Shown here: in pieces, positions 27,841-40,700 of the stretch
Position numbering within the stretch: the first letter of the stretch is position 1
Layout: each line of letters opens with the position of its first letter
DNA from: Pardosa pseudoannulata
Taxonomy: Eukaryota > Arthropoda > Arachnida > Araneae > Lycosidae
Reading direction: 5' to 3'
DNA length: 64,000 nt
Assembly: GCA_032207245.1 (NCBI GenBank)
Contig: CM063502.1
Coordinates: 64,890,644 to 64,954,643, forward strand
Program-made: the position numbers and the translations under genes
Notes under the pieces: generated by a model
Told to the model about the DNA's origin: nothing
Databases searched by the model: none
The model's input: the letters and a program-made list of their open reading frames with translations, nothing else

Positions 27841-29861
27841 CCACCGCACTCCACTACACTCCACTACTCTCCACTGCACTCCACTACACACCAGTACACC
27901 CCACTAAACTCCACTGCACTCCACTGCACTGCACTCTACTCCACTCCACTGCACTCCACTACACTCCACTACACAAAACTGCACTCCATTGCACTCCACT
28001 CCCCTCCAGTATATTCCACTATACTACACTAATCTCCACTCCACTGCACTCCACTGCACTCGAATACACACCACTGCACTCCATTGCACTCCACTCAACT
28101 GCAGTATATTCCAATATACTCCACTACACTCCACTGCATTCCACTGCTCTCCACTGCACTACACTACACTCCACTTCACTACATTCCATTACACTCCACT
28201 GCAATTCACTACTCTCCACTGCACTCCACTGCGCTCCACTACACTCCAGTACACTCCAGTACACTCCACTGCACTCCACTGAACTTCACTATCTCCACTG
28301 CACTCCAATGCACTCCATTGCACTCGTACACTCCACTAATCTCCACTGCACTCCACTACACTCCACTGCACTCCACTATACTCCACTACATGCTAATGCA
28401 CTCTACTAATCTCCACTGCACTTCACTACACTCCAGTACATTCCAGTACTCTCCACTGCACTCCACTCTTCTCCACTGCACTCCAGTACACTCTACTAAT
28501 CTCCACCGCACTCCAATCTACTCCATTCCACTGCACTCCACTCCACTCCACTACTCTCCACTGCACTCCACTGAACTGCACTGCACTTCACTATACTCCA
28601 CTACAATCTACTGCACTCTACTACTCTCCACTGCAGTCCACATCACTCCACTGCACTTCACTACACTCCAGTACCCTGCACTCTACTCCACTGCATTCCA
28701 CTGCACTCCACTGTATTTCAATATACTCCACTCCACTCCACTGCATTTCACTGCTCTGCACTGCACTTCACTGCACTCCACTTCACTCCACTGCACTCCA
28801 ATACACCCCACTGCACTCCACTACACTCAACTACTCTCCATTCCTCTCCACTGCACTCCACTACACTCCACTATACTCCAGTCCATTCCACTAATCTCCA
28901 CTGCACTCCACTACCCTCCACTCCACTCCACTAATGTAAACTGCACTCCACTCCACTCCACTACATTCCACTGCACTTCACTACTTCTCCACTGCACTCC
29001 ACTACCCTCCACTCCACTCCACTTATCTCCAATGCACTCAATTGTACTCCACTAAACTGCATTCCACTGCACTCCACTGCACTCCATTGCACTCCACTAC
29101 ACTCCACTGCACTCCACTGCACTCTACTACACTCCAATACAATTTCCTACACTCCACTCCACTCCACTACATACCACTGCACTCCACTCCAGTCCACTCC
29201 CCTCCACTACTCTCCACTTCACTCCACTAATCTAAACTACTCTCCACTACACTCCATTCCATTCCACTTCACTCGACTACTCTCCACTGCACTCCACTAC
29301 ACTACACTACATTCCAAAGCACTCCACTACCCTCCACTGCTCTCCACTACTCTCCACTCCACTACAGTAAACTAATCTCCACTGTACTCCACTACACTCC
29401 ACTACTCTGCCCTGCACTCCACTGAACTATACTACATTCTACTGCAGTCCACTTCACTCCCCTCCACTGAACTCCACTACAATGCACTCCACTCCATTAA
29501 CCTCCAATCCACTCCACTCTACTACTCTCCACTACACACCACTGCATTAATTTCACTCCACTCCATTCCACTTCCCTACAGTATGTTCCAATATACTTCA
29601 CTACACTCCAATGCATTCCTCTGCACTCCACTGCACTCCACTCCACTCCACTACATTATACTACTCTCCACTGCACTCCACTACACTCCAATACACTACA
29701 CTAATCTCCACTGCACTCCACTACTCTCCACTGCACTCCACTACACTCCACTGCACTCCACTACACTCCGGTACACTTCAGTACACTCCACTGCACTCCA
29801 CTGCACTTCACTGCACTGCACTACACTAGACTACACTCGTATAAATAGCCAGTTCATGCAT

Positions 29862-29942
29862 TTAACACTAAAAGCGATTGAGCTGGCTTTTTTTGGACCT
29901 CATCTTTTGCTCTTAAAGCGGCCGAGCCGGCTTTTTTTGCTT
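29862..29942. repeat. Duplicated GGCTTTTTTTG motif at the array border
   Basis: Just outside the last satellite unit, a TTAA (29,862-29,865) followed by CACTAAAAGCG leads into TAAAAGCG-N-TTGAGCTGGCTTTTTTTG. A second version with TTAAAGCG, CGAGCCGG and CTTTTTTTG ends at about 29,940. The TTAACACTAAAAGCG start resembles piggyBac-type ends, but no matching opposite end was found, so its identity is open. Confidence 0.4.
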
Positions 29943-30467
<525 letters not shown>

Positions 30468-30716
30468 CAATTGTATGCAATATTTTTTATTAAATGTATA
30501 AAACTATTTAAAACAAATTTATTGCTAGTAAAACAATAAATTAATTTAAATTGAATATTTATATGAAAATAAAATCTTAATTATCTAGTTTAAAAATATA
30601 TATATTTCGAAATAGAGTATTATTTTAATATTAAAATTCAGAAAAATTCAGAATAGCGTGTTCGTAAGGGGCACGAGCCCATGTAGTCCTTCTTTGCATC
30701 CCTTCCTTTGACTTCG

Positions 30717-31105
<389 letters not shown>

Positions 31106-31845
31106 GTTTTTAAATCGTTTTAAAAATTAAATTTAAAGAATTTCCTTTTAATCCACATAAGAACCTTAACATTTGATATAAATGGAATTTAAAATAATTT
31201 TAGTATTTGATTACATTTAATAATGTGTCTGAATGGTAAAATAATTTAACAGAAGTTAAAAGCAGTAAGTGATTATTATTAAACTGCATGTACTATGTTT
31301 TGTTAAAATAAGGTCTCTCCCTATCAGGAGATTTTATTTTTTAACATAAATTAAAATTTCCCTATGAGGCACTACCCAAGGATATGTTGTTGCATTTTAT
31401 GAAAGATTTCTAAATTTATGAAAAATACCTAATTGGAAATTTATGAAGCTTCAATTAATTTCATAAATCACTAAAATTCAGGCAATAATTCCATATTCTC
31501 TTTCATATTCAATATCTTGGCTGAACAAATATTACAAAAAACAAAACTATGATAAGCTATTTAAAATACATTAAAAGTGTCTAATATTAAGAAATTACTT
31601 GTTTTATGAACTTAGATGTAATAATTTGTTCGTAGTTTGCTGTTCTGTTCCTCTTCTGATCGTTTCGTTTTTCTCTTTTCTTTGTGTGTGCATGTGCGTG
31701 AGTGTGTGTTTGTTATTTATTTTTGGTATTGTATAAAAGTTTTTGAAAATGAATCAAATATTTATATCTAATGTAACAATTTATAATATATATATTTATA
31801 AAAATTTCAGTCAACTGACCATAATTTTTTAATCAAGGGCTGGTT
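31106..31845. other. AT-rich intergenic DNA, no gene seen
   Basis: No recognisable coding, RNA or mobile feature. It includes a short T/G-rich stretch around 31,680-31,710. Confidence 0.6.
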
Positions 31846-32135
31846 CGCCCTAAATTCTCGTGGCCACTGAAATTACATTTCCTTGGAAATAGACTCCACA
31901 CACACTCCTCTTCCTCCTAATGGAACCATATGTTTCAAAGCCCGGAGGGCTACAGGGTGAAAATAGAATGAATGTCCCCTTCTCCTTCCCACGGCTTTCA
32001 CTGGATATATTCACTAAGCAGTTCCGATCATTTGAGTTTTTGGGGGTCTCACTAATTTGTACATTGATACTGCCTGAACGTGACCTTTGAGAACCTTTTG
32101 TCGACACAGTCTAACGCTGGGGTGCATTTTGGAAG
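31846..32135. other. GC-richer island, unclassified
   Basis: A sharply bounded, GC-richer block in AT-rich surroundings. On the minus strand 85 codons are open (complement of 31,850-32,107, beginning MSTKGSQRSRSGSINVQI). I recognise no domain and see no convincing splice context. It is probably a fragment of an old transposable element or retrocopy. Confidence 0.3.
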
Positions 32136-33625
32136 AATTTCTTTCTTGAGTTGAGCTTATATAACAGTTGTAGAATAATAATTTCAACAAAATTGTATTG
32201 GTTTATAGTTAAATTTATTTAACATAGCTAAATCACATTTTCAATATAATGAAATGAGGGTATATTAATAGTTTTACTATTGTAAATTTAATTTAGATTT
32301 CGTTTTACATTTGAATTAAAATCTTCAAAGCAGAAAACATAATGTTTTAATTTTTTAGGTATAGCAAATATATAGAATTTATCTAACATTATATTATTCC
32401 CAATGGAAGAAAATTAATAAATTACATAATTTGTTAAATATTATCGAATTAATTAAAATACTATAATTTCATACAGAAATGTATTAATTCTCAATAATAA
32501 GCTACTTATTTGGGGATGAAAATCAAAATACACACACTGGATATTCGGGTAAATAAATAACTCCGTTAAGAGTGTTGAGAACTATAGTCCTCAATTTTAT
32601 TAAAAACTTAGACTGTATTAAGTAATAAAATAAAAATTCATCCATTTAACTGTTCTTAATGAGTTAGAAAACATGTATTTAATTTTTAAGTTGTATTTGT
32701 TTTCATTATTAAATGAGAAATCAAATAGATTTTATAGTTTTCACTTCAAGGGAGCGATGATTACAAAGTTTCTAAAACTTCATTACAATTTCTTCTCAAC
32801 TTCTAAGGGGTCTTAAGACTTTTTTTCGCCCTTTCTCGAAATGTTTAACTTTATACACTGAAATTTCCTAAACAAACACAGAAGTATTACAGAAGTATTA
32901 ACTACAAAGGCTCAGGTATTAATAGAAGTATTTTTCTTTGTAGTATTTTATAAGATTATGTGTAGTCGAGACTATTTTTGGGTCAAATAACTATTTATTT
33001 TATTTATTTATTTATTGCTGTTAATTAAACGTGATATACATCACTTATATTTTATACATTACTACATATTTATTATAATTTATACATTTCAATGTTTTAA
33101 GTGTCCACACCTCAGTCGCTGTACGTGGTCAAATTGTTTAATATGAGAGAAAGATTAACTACCTCTATCTTTCGTATTACTCTAAACAGGAAGAAAATAT
33201 GGATAATATATATTTTTAAAAAATCTGTAAGGCTTTCTAGGATATGGCTCAATTTTTCTTCAGAAGTATAAGAAACTGTAATAAATTGATGTTAAATAAA
33301 ATCATGAAGAAACGTTTTTCTCTCTGCAGCTGTGGATGTTGGTCAACAGCTGACACATTCATAACCTGCAGATAGTTCAAAATAAGTTTCTTGTATTGAC
33401 TAAAATGGCTCATTGGAACCTACACAGGGAATTCCTACTTAATCTTAACATTAAAACAATAACCTTCCTACTGAATCCCCAAAATTTTGTATGTATAGTA
33501 TTGATCTTGGCTGTCAATAAATACAATAAAGAAGAGGAAATTTTTAATCAGCTATGATCCAAGGGAAAATCATTGATGTCCTCGGGTAACTCTAAACTGT
33601 GATTATTCCGAATAGATAACTAAAT
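32136..33625. other. AT-rich intergenic DNA, no gene seen
   Basis: Nothing recognisable except a short acceptor-like TTTTTCTCTCTGCAG at about 33,317-33,330 with no supporting open frame. Confidence 0.55.
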
Positions 33626-33836
33626 TCAATGTTCTCCAAGTTCTCAAACAATTCCTTAGGGGGTCTTCTGATTGGTTCTAAATTACGGGGACCCAGTGGA
33701 AATAATGTTACTCGTGTCCGTAGCATTCCTTAAGCTACACGTGCTCCTCGGGTGGTGCTAAATGGGTAACAGCTTTGCAGTCATGTGTTGGCATAAAGAT
33801 ATATTTGCCTCTGTTGCCATCTGCATTTGATAAAAC
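33626..33836 (+). mobile_element. SINE family 2, 5'-truncated copy
   Basis: Aligns by eye to the complement of 61,799-62,030: shared words TTCTCCAAGTTCTCAAACAA, GACCCAGTGG, TAATGTTACTCGTGTCC, GGTGGTGCTAAATGGGTAAC and GGCATAAAGATATAT in the same order. It lacks the tRNA-like head and has an internal deletion around 33,660-33,690. Confidence 0.85.
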
Positions 33837-34271
33837 AAACTAGATTCATAGCATTTGCAGAATAATGTGTTTGTATTTTTTTTAGTTCCACAGGGATTTC
33901 CATGCCTTTCAACACAATCCTGTCTTTTATAGAGATTTCAACTAAGATAAGCATGTCTTAGATGTTTAAATTTAACGTTTTGTTTATAATACTGTTAAAT
34001 TAGGAATATTTTCCTTCCTGTTTCTTTAAACTTTATAAAACTACTTGCCGTACAGTTTGCGCATGTATATTGATTCTGCAATTTATATTTTTGTTTCATA
34101 GACTTATGCGATCTTAACTTTTCTTTGAATACCTTATTAGAAGTTACAATCATACCAGTACAATAGTTTCTCAAACTTAATATTCACACCGGAAATAAAG
34201 GACATATGCTTTAATTATTGATTCCACAATCATGAGTCAACGTCAATGTATTTTATAATATAAAAAAATTA

Positions 34272-34315
34272 ATATATATATACATATATATGTATATAAT
34301 AGATATTCATCATCC

Positions 34316-34360
<45 letters not shown>

Positions 34361-34391
34361 TATGTATATAATATATATTCATCATCCATAT

Positions 34392-34440
<49 letters not shown>

Positions 34441-34441
34441 T

Positions 34442-34482
<41 letters not shown>
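34272..34482. repeat. Compound AT/GATA microsatellite with tandem copy
   Basis: (AT)n tracts, a block containing ATTCATCATCCATATATACA present twice (about 34,306 and 34,379, offset about 74 bp), then (GATA)n from about 34,438 to 34,482. Open frames here are artefacts. Confidence 0.9.
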
Positions 34483-34483
<1 letters not shown>

Positions 34484-35520
34484 GCACGTCTATATGGGTG
34501 TGTATGAATGCATACATATATTCTACTAAAACTCCTATTCAGCACCTTCCTGACATACTTCCAATCCCGTTATAACTTCACATAAGTGTGTGAACAAATC
34601 TTTCCTTTAAGACTTACAATGCTAAAAGTCCGTTAAACCACAAACTAATTATTTTCCGCCAGGAATGAAGAGTTGGAAATTTTGAGATATTCCTTTATCT
34701 CTCTGTAATTTTACTTTTCCCACTTGAAATATTTTTGGTATCGGAAGTGTGTACTATTTTTTTACCTTTATTCTTTAAAGCATTTGTAAACATATTTGTA
34801 TCGTATTCGAATTGATGGAAGTAGTGCTTTGCGACAAGTTAATGGATTTTATAACTTCCTGTTTTTCTGTGCTATCATTAAAAAGAAATATTATTTCATC
34901 TGTCCTAATGCATGGGAAAAGGTTCTAGCTTCAATCAACCACTTCTTTGTCCTGTTTACTTTCACACGTTGGTAAATTCTGAATTTTCTTCGTTATCAGA
35001 TTGCTTACTCTAAACATATGATTTGCAATGTATGATACGAATGTGCGGACAAGAATTACTAAATTCTGGGGATGAATTAAACATAAAGTCAGAAGAATAA
35101 TAGGTTTGGGAAAGGTTAGAATAAAAGGTCTAAAAAAAACTATGTACGTTTATGAAAAAAAGATAAAAGAATGATAAATAGATTCTTAGTGATGTTGGTA
35201 AAGCATTACAGAAATTATTGCATTCAAAAAATCACAAATACTTTACTATATTTCTAACTGAAGAAAAAACAACTAAATTGTATTAAAATGCTGAAGTATG
35301 TACAGGTGTAATGCTTGTACCTACCTAACTTTTTACTGTACGCGATATGAAGAGCTAACTCTGTGTCTTTATCTAATTTTAACAATAGATATATGAATGC
35401 AAGTTGATATACCGCTACTACTACAAACTCGTTATGACGCCAACTGGTATCGGAACTGATAGTAGTACTATAGCGCGGTTAGACTTTTATCAATATACAT
35501 TATATTTACATTATATTTAC

Positions 35521-35521
<1 letters not shown>

Positions 35522-35558
<37 letters not shown>
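35522..35558. repeat. (AT)n microsatellite
   Basis: About 18 AT units, preceded by three TACATTATAT-like words. Confidence 0.95.
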
Positions 35559-35559
<1 letters not shown>

Positions 35560-35589
35560 CACACTTGTAGGTGAATGTATTCTTTTAAG

Positions 35590-35765
35590 CCAAACGGTGG
35601 TTGAATGGTTCAGTTTTTCTCTTGGGTACCGGAGTTCATGGGTTTGAATCCCACTGCTGGCATGGCTGATTATAGCCGTTCAGAATCCGCTTTAAGCAGT
35701 AGGTCCCGGCCTCATTAACCCTCATCAGCAAAACAGTAGACCGTATAACTCCATACCAAACAATG
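35590..35765 (+). mobile_element. tRNA-derived SINE, family 1
   Basis: tRNA-like head (GGTTGAATGGTTCAG) and a near-perfect B box GGGTTTGAATCCC at 35,640-35,652, followed by the family body: TATAGCCGTTCAGAATCCGC, AGTAGGTCCCGGCCTCATTA and CAGCAAAACAGTAGACCGTA. Same body as at 18.8, 39.5 and 63.9 kb. Confidence 0.8.
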
Positions 35766-35780
35766 TATGCATTTATATAT

Positions 35781-38700
35781 ATAGTTTTAAAAAAATTAGT
35801 TACAAAATACTTAAAAATTTTGAAGCAGACCTTCAAGACCTTCAAGATGGTAGGACAACTGGATTTCCTGGGCCGAGCCCTCTAATCCAGAGATTTCTAA
35901 CAGTAAGCAGAAAATAACAACGAGCAGAAAAATAAAACAACTAAAAGAGGATTGAAGCAGAGTTGGCAAAACTGGAATTTGGGGAAAGAAACTTTTTGAG
36001 AAATTTGGAATTTTGAAGGAGAAAAGAAATATGTAAAAGTTTCTAAATGTGTAATGTGTTGTTTACACATAACAGTTGACCTTTATAAAAATTAACGATG
36101 TTGTTAAGTTTATACAATCGTATTTTAATGTGATTTATATTTAGAATATAAAAACTAGTGTAACAACATTAATATTTTATCGGAAAGTTTAACCAAAATT
36201 TAAATACCCGGGAAATAAGTTTTTGTCAAGTAGTTCTTTCTCTGTTTGTAAGTAAATATTAATTTTAAATATATCTTTACATACTATTTTTAGGAGGATT
36301 AAATTACCTAAAACACAAGATTTATGAGTATTTTAAATTTAAGCTATTTGTTATTTTGTGAGGAATATTTTTTTTATATGAGGGTTGTTTTAGTAGTAAA
36401 GACTGTGTGAAAACTGCATAAGCTTAGAATATTTAAATAGTGTGAGATAATCTTTCAAAGAATAATATATATTAACTGAATTTTGCTATCTGACATTTTT
36501 TATATTTCTTTTTAGATTAACGGAATGGTGGGAAATTGATATTTGTTTTCAACTACATTGTTTACTTGGGGTTTCTATTTTATTCCAGTGTTTCATTCCG
36601 AATAAATAAATTGCATATGCTGGCTACTATATTGTTCTCCCAGTCAAAATTTTAGTCTTTCAGTTTTTAAAAAACTATTATGAATAGTAACTTTATGAAT
36701 GTTTTAGATAGTTAATGAATGTTTCTTAGTAACGAGTAAAACTAATATATTTATTAACTTATGAACATTTTTTAAATTGTTTCAATGCAAATATTTTCAA
36801 AGATAGATCAAAGTATGTAACTGCAGTTAAGATTTTCATTTAATATTATCATTATTATTAAGGATATTATTTCGTTACAATTTTATTTAAATTAGAAGCA
36901 TGAGTTTGCTTACACTTAGTAGTAAATATCGCCAATGTTAAAGAAAAGGGGTAGGAGGAAAAGTACTTCTCGTTAATTTACATGCAACGAAAGAAATTAA
37001 AAAGAAAGCAAATAATCTATAAGCCATAAATAGTTTTTACTTTTAATCATGAAAAATACTACTAAAAATGCAAAAGTATTATATTCTACTAACTTCAGCA
37101 ATTTAACCTTTAGCTATCGATGAACACAGAAGTTGAAATTAAAAAAAAAAGAGGTTAATAATTAAAATATTTGAAAAGCAGAACATTTGTTAAATAGTTT
37201 TAATAGCTGCAGTTTGAGAATTTAAAAAATTTTCAAATGTGTTTTAAATTTTAATAGATCCTCCCCCCCCCTAGTTTTACCGCGAATAAACAGAGTACTT
37301 TAAAACCCTTCGAACGTTTGTTTCTATCTGACTTAATGTGTAAATCTTAAGTGAATCAATACAGTTTTTACATCTCGGAAGTCTTTTCCATCTTAAAAAA
37401 ACTGTTTCAAGATTTATTAAAGGAACTGGTATCGTTTAACTACTGCAAAAGTCGTCAAAATTAACTTTATTTTCTTTATTCTATAATTTATAAACTACAT
37501 TTATATATAAAAAGAAACTTTTATTACAAAATTTATATTTCTTTGATTACATAATAATAATAAGTGAACTGAAATAAAAGCAGATTTTAATGATTTAATA
37601 GAAATACTTCATGGTTTAAAACATAGAACATTTTTAATAATAAACACAATAATTAATACAAATGGAAGCAATAAAATGTTCTTGATTATCGTGATATTTC
37701 TGGGAGAAAACAAGTGAATTATATCTAATATTATCAGGTATTTTTTTTAATAATCTTAAAAAGGTTTTTTTTTCAGCGGAGACATAATATTCACCTCATG
37801 GTGACTTTTTAAAACACAATATATATCTTTAACTTAAACTAATAAACTGTATTTTTAAAAAAAACTGGGCGATGTTGTGCGTAGATAGCTGTAAATAAAT
37901 ATAAGTTTGAAGGTTTAATACTAAAAAGTTTTCTTTTTAAATCAAGAAAAGTTTTAAAGAAGAAAAGCGATTTTGAAACTTAGTTTTCAAAGCATTCAAG
38001 ATTTAACTGGGTTCCTTAAATGAGCATAAAGAATGCCCTTATATAAGTCATATAAGACACTAATATCCATCAGGAAAAAGTTTTAGTTTAAAATAAAATA
38101 TTTTCATAAAAGTTGAGCCCTCCAACATTTTATAGAATCATTCCTTGGGCGCTGCAGTTTATTGTAATTTTTCATACGTTTTCACACTATGTGAAAAAAA
38201 AAATTGGGTATCGATTTTTATTTACGTTAAATGTAATTTATATAAAAACAAGTATTAAATTATAAACGGTTATAGTGAATTATTTAGTTGTTTCGAGAGG
38301 TTAACACTTTGTAACTCGATAAAACACTTTACATTTTAAAAGCTTACTCATTTTTATGAAAAATGCATTAATAGACAATACAAAATTTGAGGAAGTATGC
38401 GAAAAATGCATGAATCAGAATAATTTTAAAGCCGATAATTTGTAAAATAAAACTAAAAACAGAAGGCTGTATAATATAATTAAATTTAGTTTTAAAATAA
38501 AGATGTAGGGTAAGAGGCAGATTTTAGTGAAAAAATCATTACATTGGAAACACTTGATTTTTTATGAAGGGAATGCTTAGCATGTCTTTTTTAGAGGGAA
38601 ATATCATTCTTTTAGTCAAATTTTTATATTTTGCACTCCCACTGTCACTTTAGATGTATATTAGAAATAAATATTCCAAAATGTTAAAGTTATATTAGAA

Positions 38701-39184
38701 TAAGAATTATGTAAAAAAAATTCTTTTTCTTTGATTTTGTGTGGAAATGCTAGAAGTGAAAATACTATTGCAAACTCTTACGAGAAACATCCTACCAGCA
38801 AGAATAGAACAGATATTTGTCTTATCAGCTAGCTCAAAGCGGAAGAGTAACAAATGCTACTCTTTACGAGTTTTGTACAATGACGGAGGTGGGGAAGTGG
38901 GAGGTTTCAACTGTCACCGTCCCCATCAAAGCAGGGGGAAAGAAAAGTCATCCTCTAGTATTCCAGCCGCTTTAGATGAGAACCAGTTCTAACCACGCAG
39001 GACATTTTAAGAGGGGAAATTTCGATAACATGCAGCCGCTTAAAAGGTTAAGAAAAAAAATTGGACTGAAACAATAAAATAGAAATTCCATGTTAAAAGT
39101 GTAGCTAAAACATAGATCAATTCCCTTTCATTCGAATAAATAAAAAGAAATATGAAAGATGGCAAATCTAATAATACAGTATGC
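35781..39184. other. AT-rich intergenic DNA, no gene seen
   Basis: No recognisable gene, RNA or complete mobile element. A GC-richer patch at about 38,740-39,000 holds an 83-codon plus-strand open frame without any domain I recognise (38,741-38,992); I treat it as unassigned. Confidence 0.5.
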
Positions 39185-39325
39185 TTGGTCAATTAGGTAG
39201 GGCGCTGCTCTCCGGTAAAGGAATGTATGGGTTTGAATCCCACTACTGGCATGGATGTTAATAGCCATTTATAATTATCTTTATGACTTAGTTTCCCGTC
39301 AGAATTAGCCCTCGCGTAGCAAAAT
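39185..39325 (+). mobile_element. tRNA-derived SINE, family 1, cut by gap
   Basis: Head with TCAATTAGGTAGGGCGCTGC (A-box-like), B box GGGTTTGAATCCC at 39,229-39,241, and body words ATAGCC, CGTCAGAATTAGCCCTCGCG and TAGCAAAAT running directly into the assembly gap. Confidence 0.75.
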
Positions 39326-39425
39326 NNNNNNNNNNNNNNNNNNNNNNNNNNNNNNNNNNNNNNNNNNNNNNNNNNNNNNNNNNNNNNNNNNNNNNNNNNN
39401 NNNNNNNNNNNNNNNNNNNNNNNNN
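39326..39425. other. Assembly gap (100 N)
   Basis: Exactly 100 unknown bases, the usual placeholder for a gap of unknown size. SINE sequence lies on both sides, which explains the assembly failure. Any open frame crossing it is meaningless. Confidence 0.99.
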
Positions 39426-39580
39426 GGCTGTACTTGCCATATCCAGAGGCAAAAACTTGAAAGACATTGTCACCACGAATCTGCTTTACGTAGCCATTGC
39501 TCGATATCGCCTTTAAGGTGTAGGTCCAGGTCTGATTATACCTCATGTAGTAAAACAGTAGACCGTAGTGCTCCCACTTA
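39426..39580. mobile_element. Chimeric SINE fragment after the gap
   Basis: First part (about 39,426-39,490) matches the plus strand of the family-2 SINE near 61,970-62,050 (CAGAGG, ACTTGAAAGACATTGTCAC, TTTACGT). Second part (about 39,491-39,580) matches the family-1 body in plus orientation (CCTTTAAGGTGTAGGTCCAG, GTAAAACAGTAGACCGTA). The two families are therefore joined in opposite orientations. Confidence 0.6.
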
Positions 39581-40624
39581 ACCAGATTCTGGTTATTGCC
39601 TCCTGTGAAAGTATTAAAAAAGGCAGACAACAGTATACAGTTCAAATTTAACTATCTTTTAGATGAGTATCATGTTACAGAAGGTCATCAAATTAAACAT
39701 TTTTTCAAGAAAGGAATGCAAACATGGACATTTTCCTTTCATTTTCTTAAATCATATCTGTAATAATTTACGAAACATATTTTTGAAATCGAAGATTTTT
39801 ATGGTAATTTGGTAGCTATACATTTTGAATTGAGATATTCCTAATAATTCACTAGAGAAGCAATAAATCCACACATGGTAAATACAAAACAATGGCTGGA
39901 TCGTTAGGCACTAGATATTCAAAACCAGTCTGGGGATTTGATTTTGTTGTCATAATTACCCATAGCTTTTCATAATGTGTTTTAACCTTGCTATATTTGC
40001 CTGTACGATTTGGGTCAATAAGATTAGAAAATTGAATGCAGACTGCAGGCTCCTGTATTCTTAAATCTATCAAGTAAATATTATTCCAGTGATTAATATG
40101 AGATTAAATAGAATATACACTATTTTAAAGATGGCATAATAAATAGGCAAATATGATCATGCATGTATAAAATCCATAGTTTTTTTTTCTTCTAAATATT
40201 TTCTTTTCCTGCATTGACAGCATTATGCAAGTTTATAAGAGACATACTATTCCATAACTCTGCCTATCTTGGTTCCTTACAACTTTTCATCTTAGACAGT
40301 TGAAAATTTGACTATTTTGAACTGAATCATGAAACAATTTTTAAATGTTGAACTGAAAGCAGATTTATATCTATTATTCTGATCCTTAAACACCTAGATC
40401 ACTTAGTGTTCTAAAAATATTAGCTGAACTCAAATGAAAAACCTCAGAACAAGACAGTGAAACTTTTGTCCATTTTATGGAATAATCTTCAAATTGAATA
40501 AAATGTTTGTTAATGTTAAGAATGTTTTGTAAAAGATTATCATGATCATTGTCCAATGTTTTAATGCCCTCGCTATTCAGAAGTCTCCCCTTTTACCATA
40601 CACTTCTGCAAGCTTATACCAAGC

Positions 40625-40700
40625 TTGACGGCTGAATCAGTAAGGCACTGACTATCAATACCTCTGTGGATTTGAATCCTGCTGCTGTCCAAAATCTATA
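40625..40700 (+). mobile_element. Partial tRNA-derived SINE head
   Basis: GACGGCTGAATCAGTAAGGC (A-box region) and B-box-like GGATTTGAATCCT at 40,668-40,680, spaced as in the other family-1 copies. The body is missing or too diverged to recognise. Confidence 0.6.

Larger units (their letters stand above)
20833..29838. repeat. Pentameric satellite array, right block
   Basis: Same CACTC/CACTN 5-mer pattern, same orientation and same higher-order landmark words as the left block. ATTACTCGAAACTCC-type landmarks are near 21,570, 22,675, 23,870, 24,735 and 25,640, a spacing of about 0.87-1.2 kb. The array ends sharply near 29,838. All open frames inside are satellite artefacts. Confidence 0.95.

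Noticed and set aside
39193..39645. 150-codon minus-strand open frame
   Set aside because: It crosses the 100-N gap and SINE sequence, so it has no meaning as a gene.
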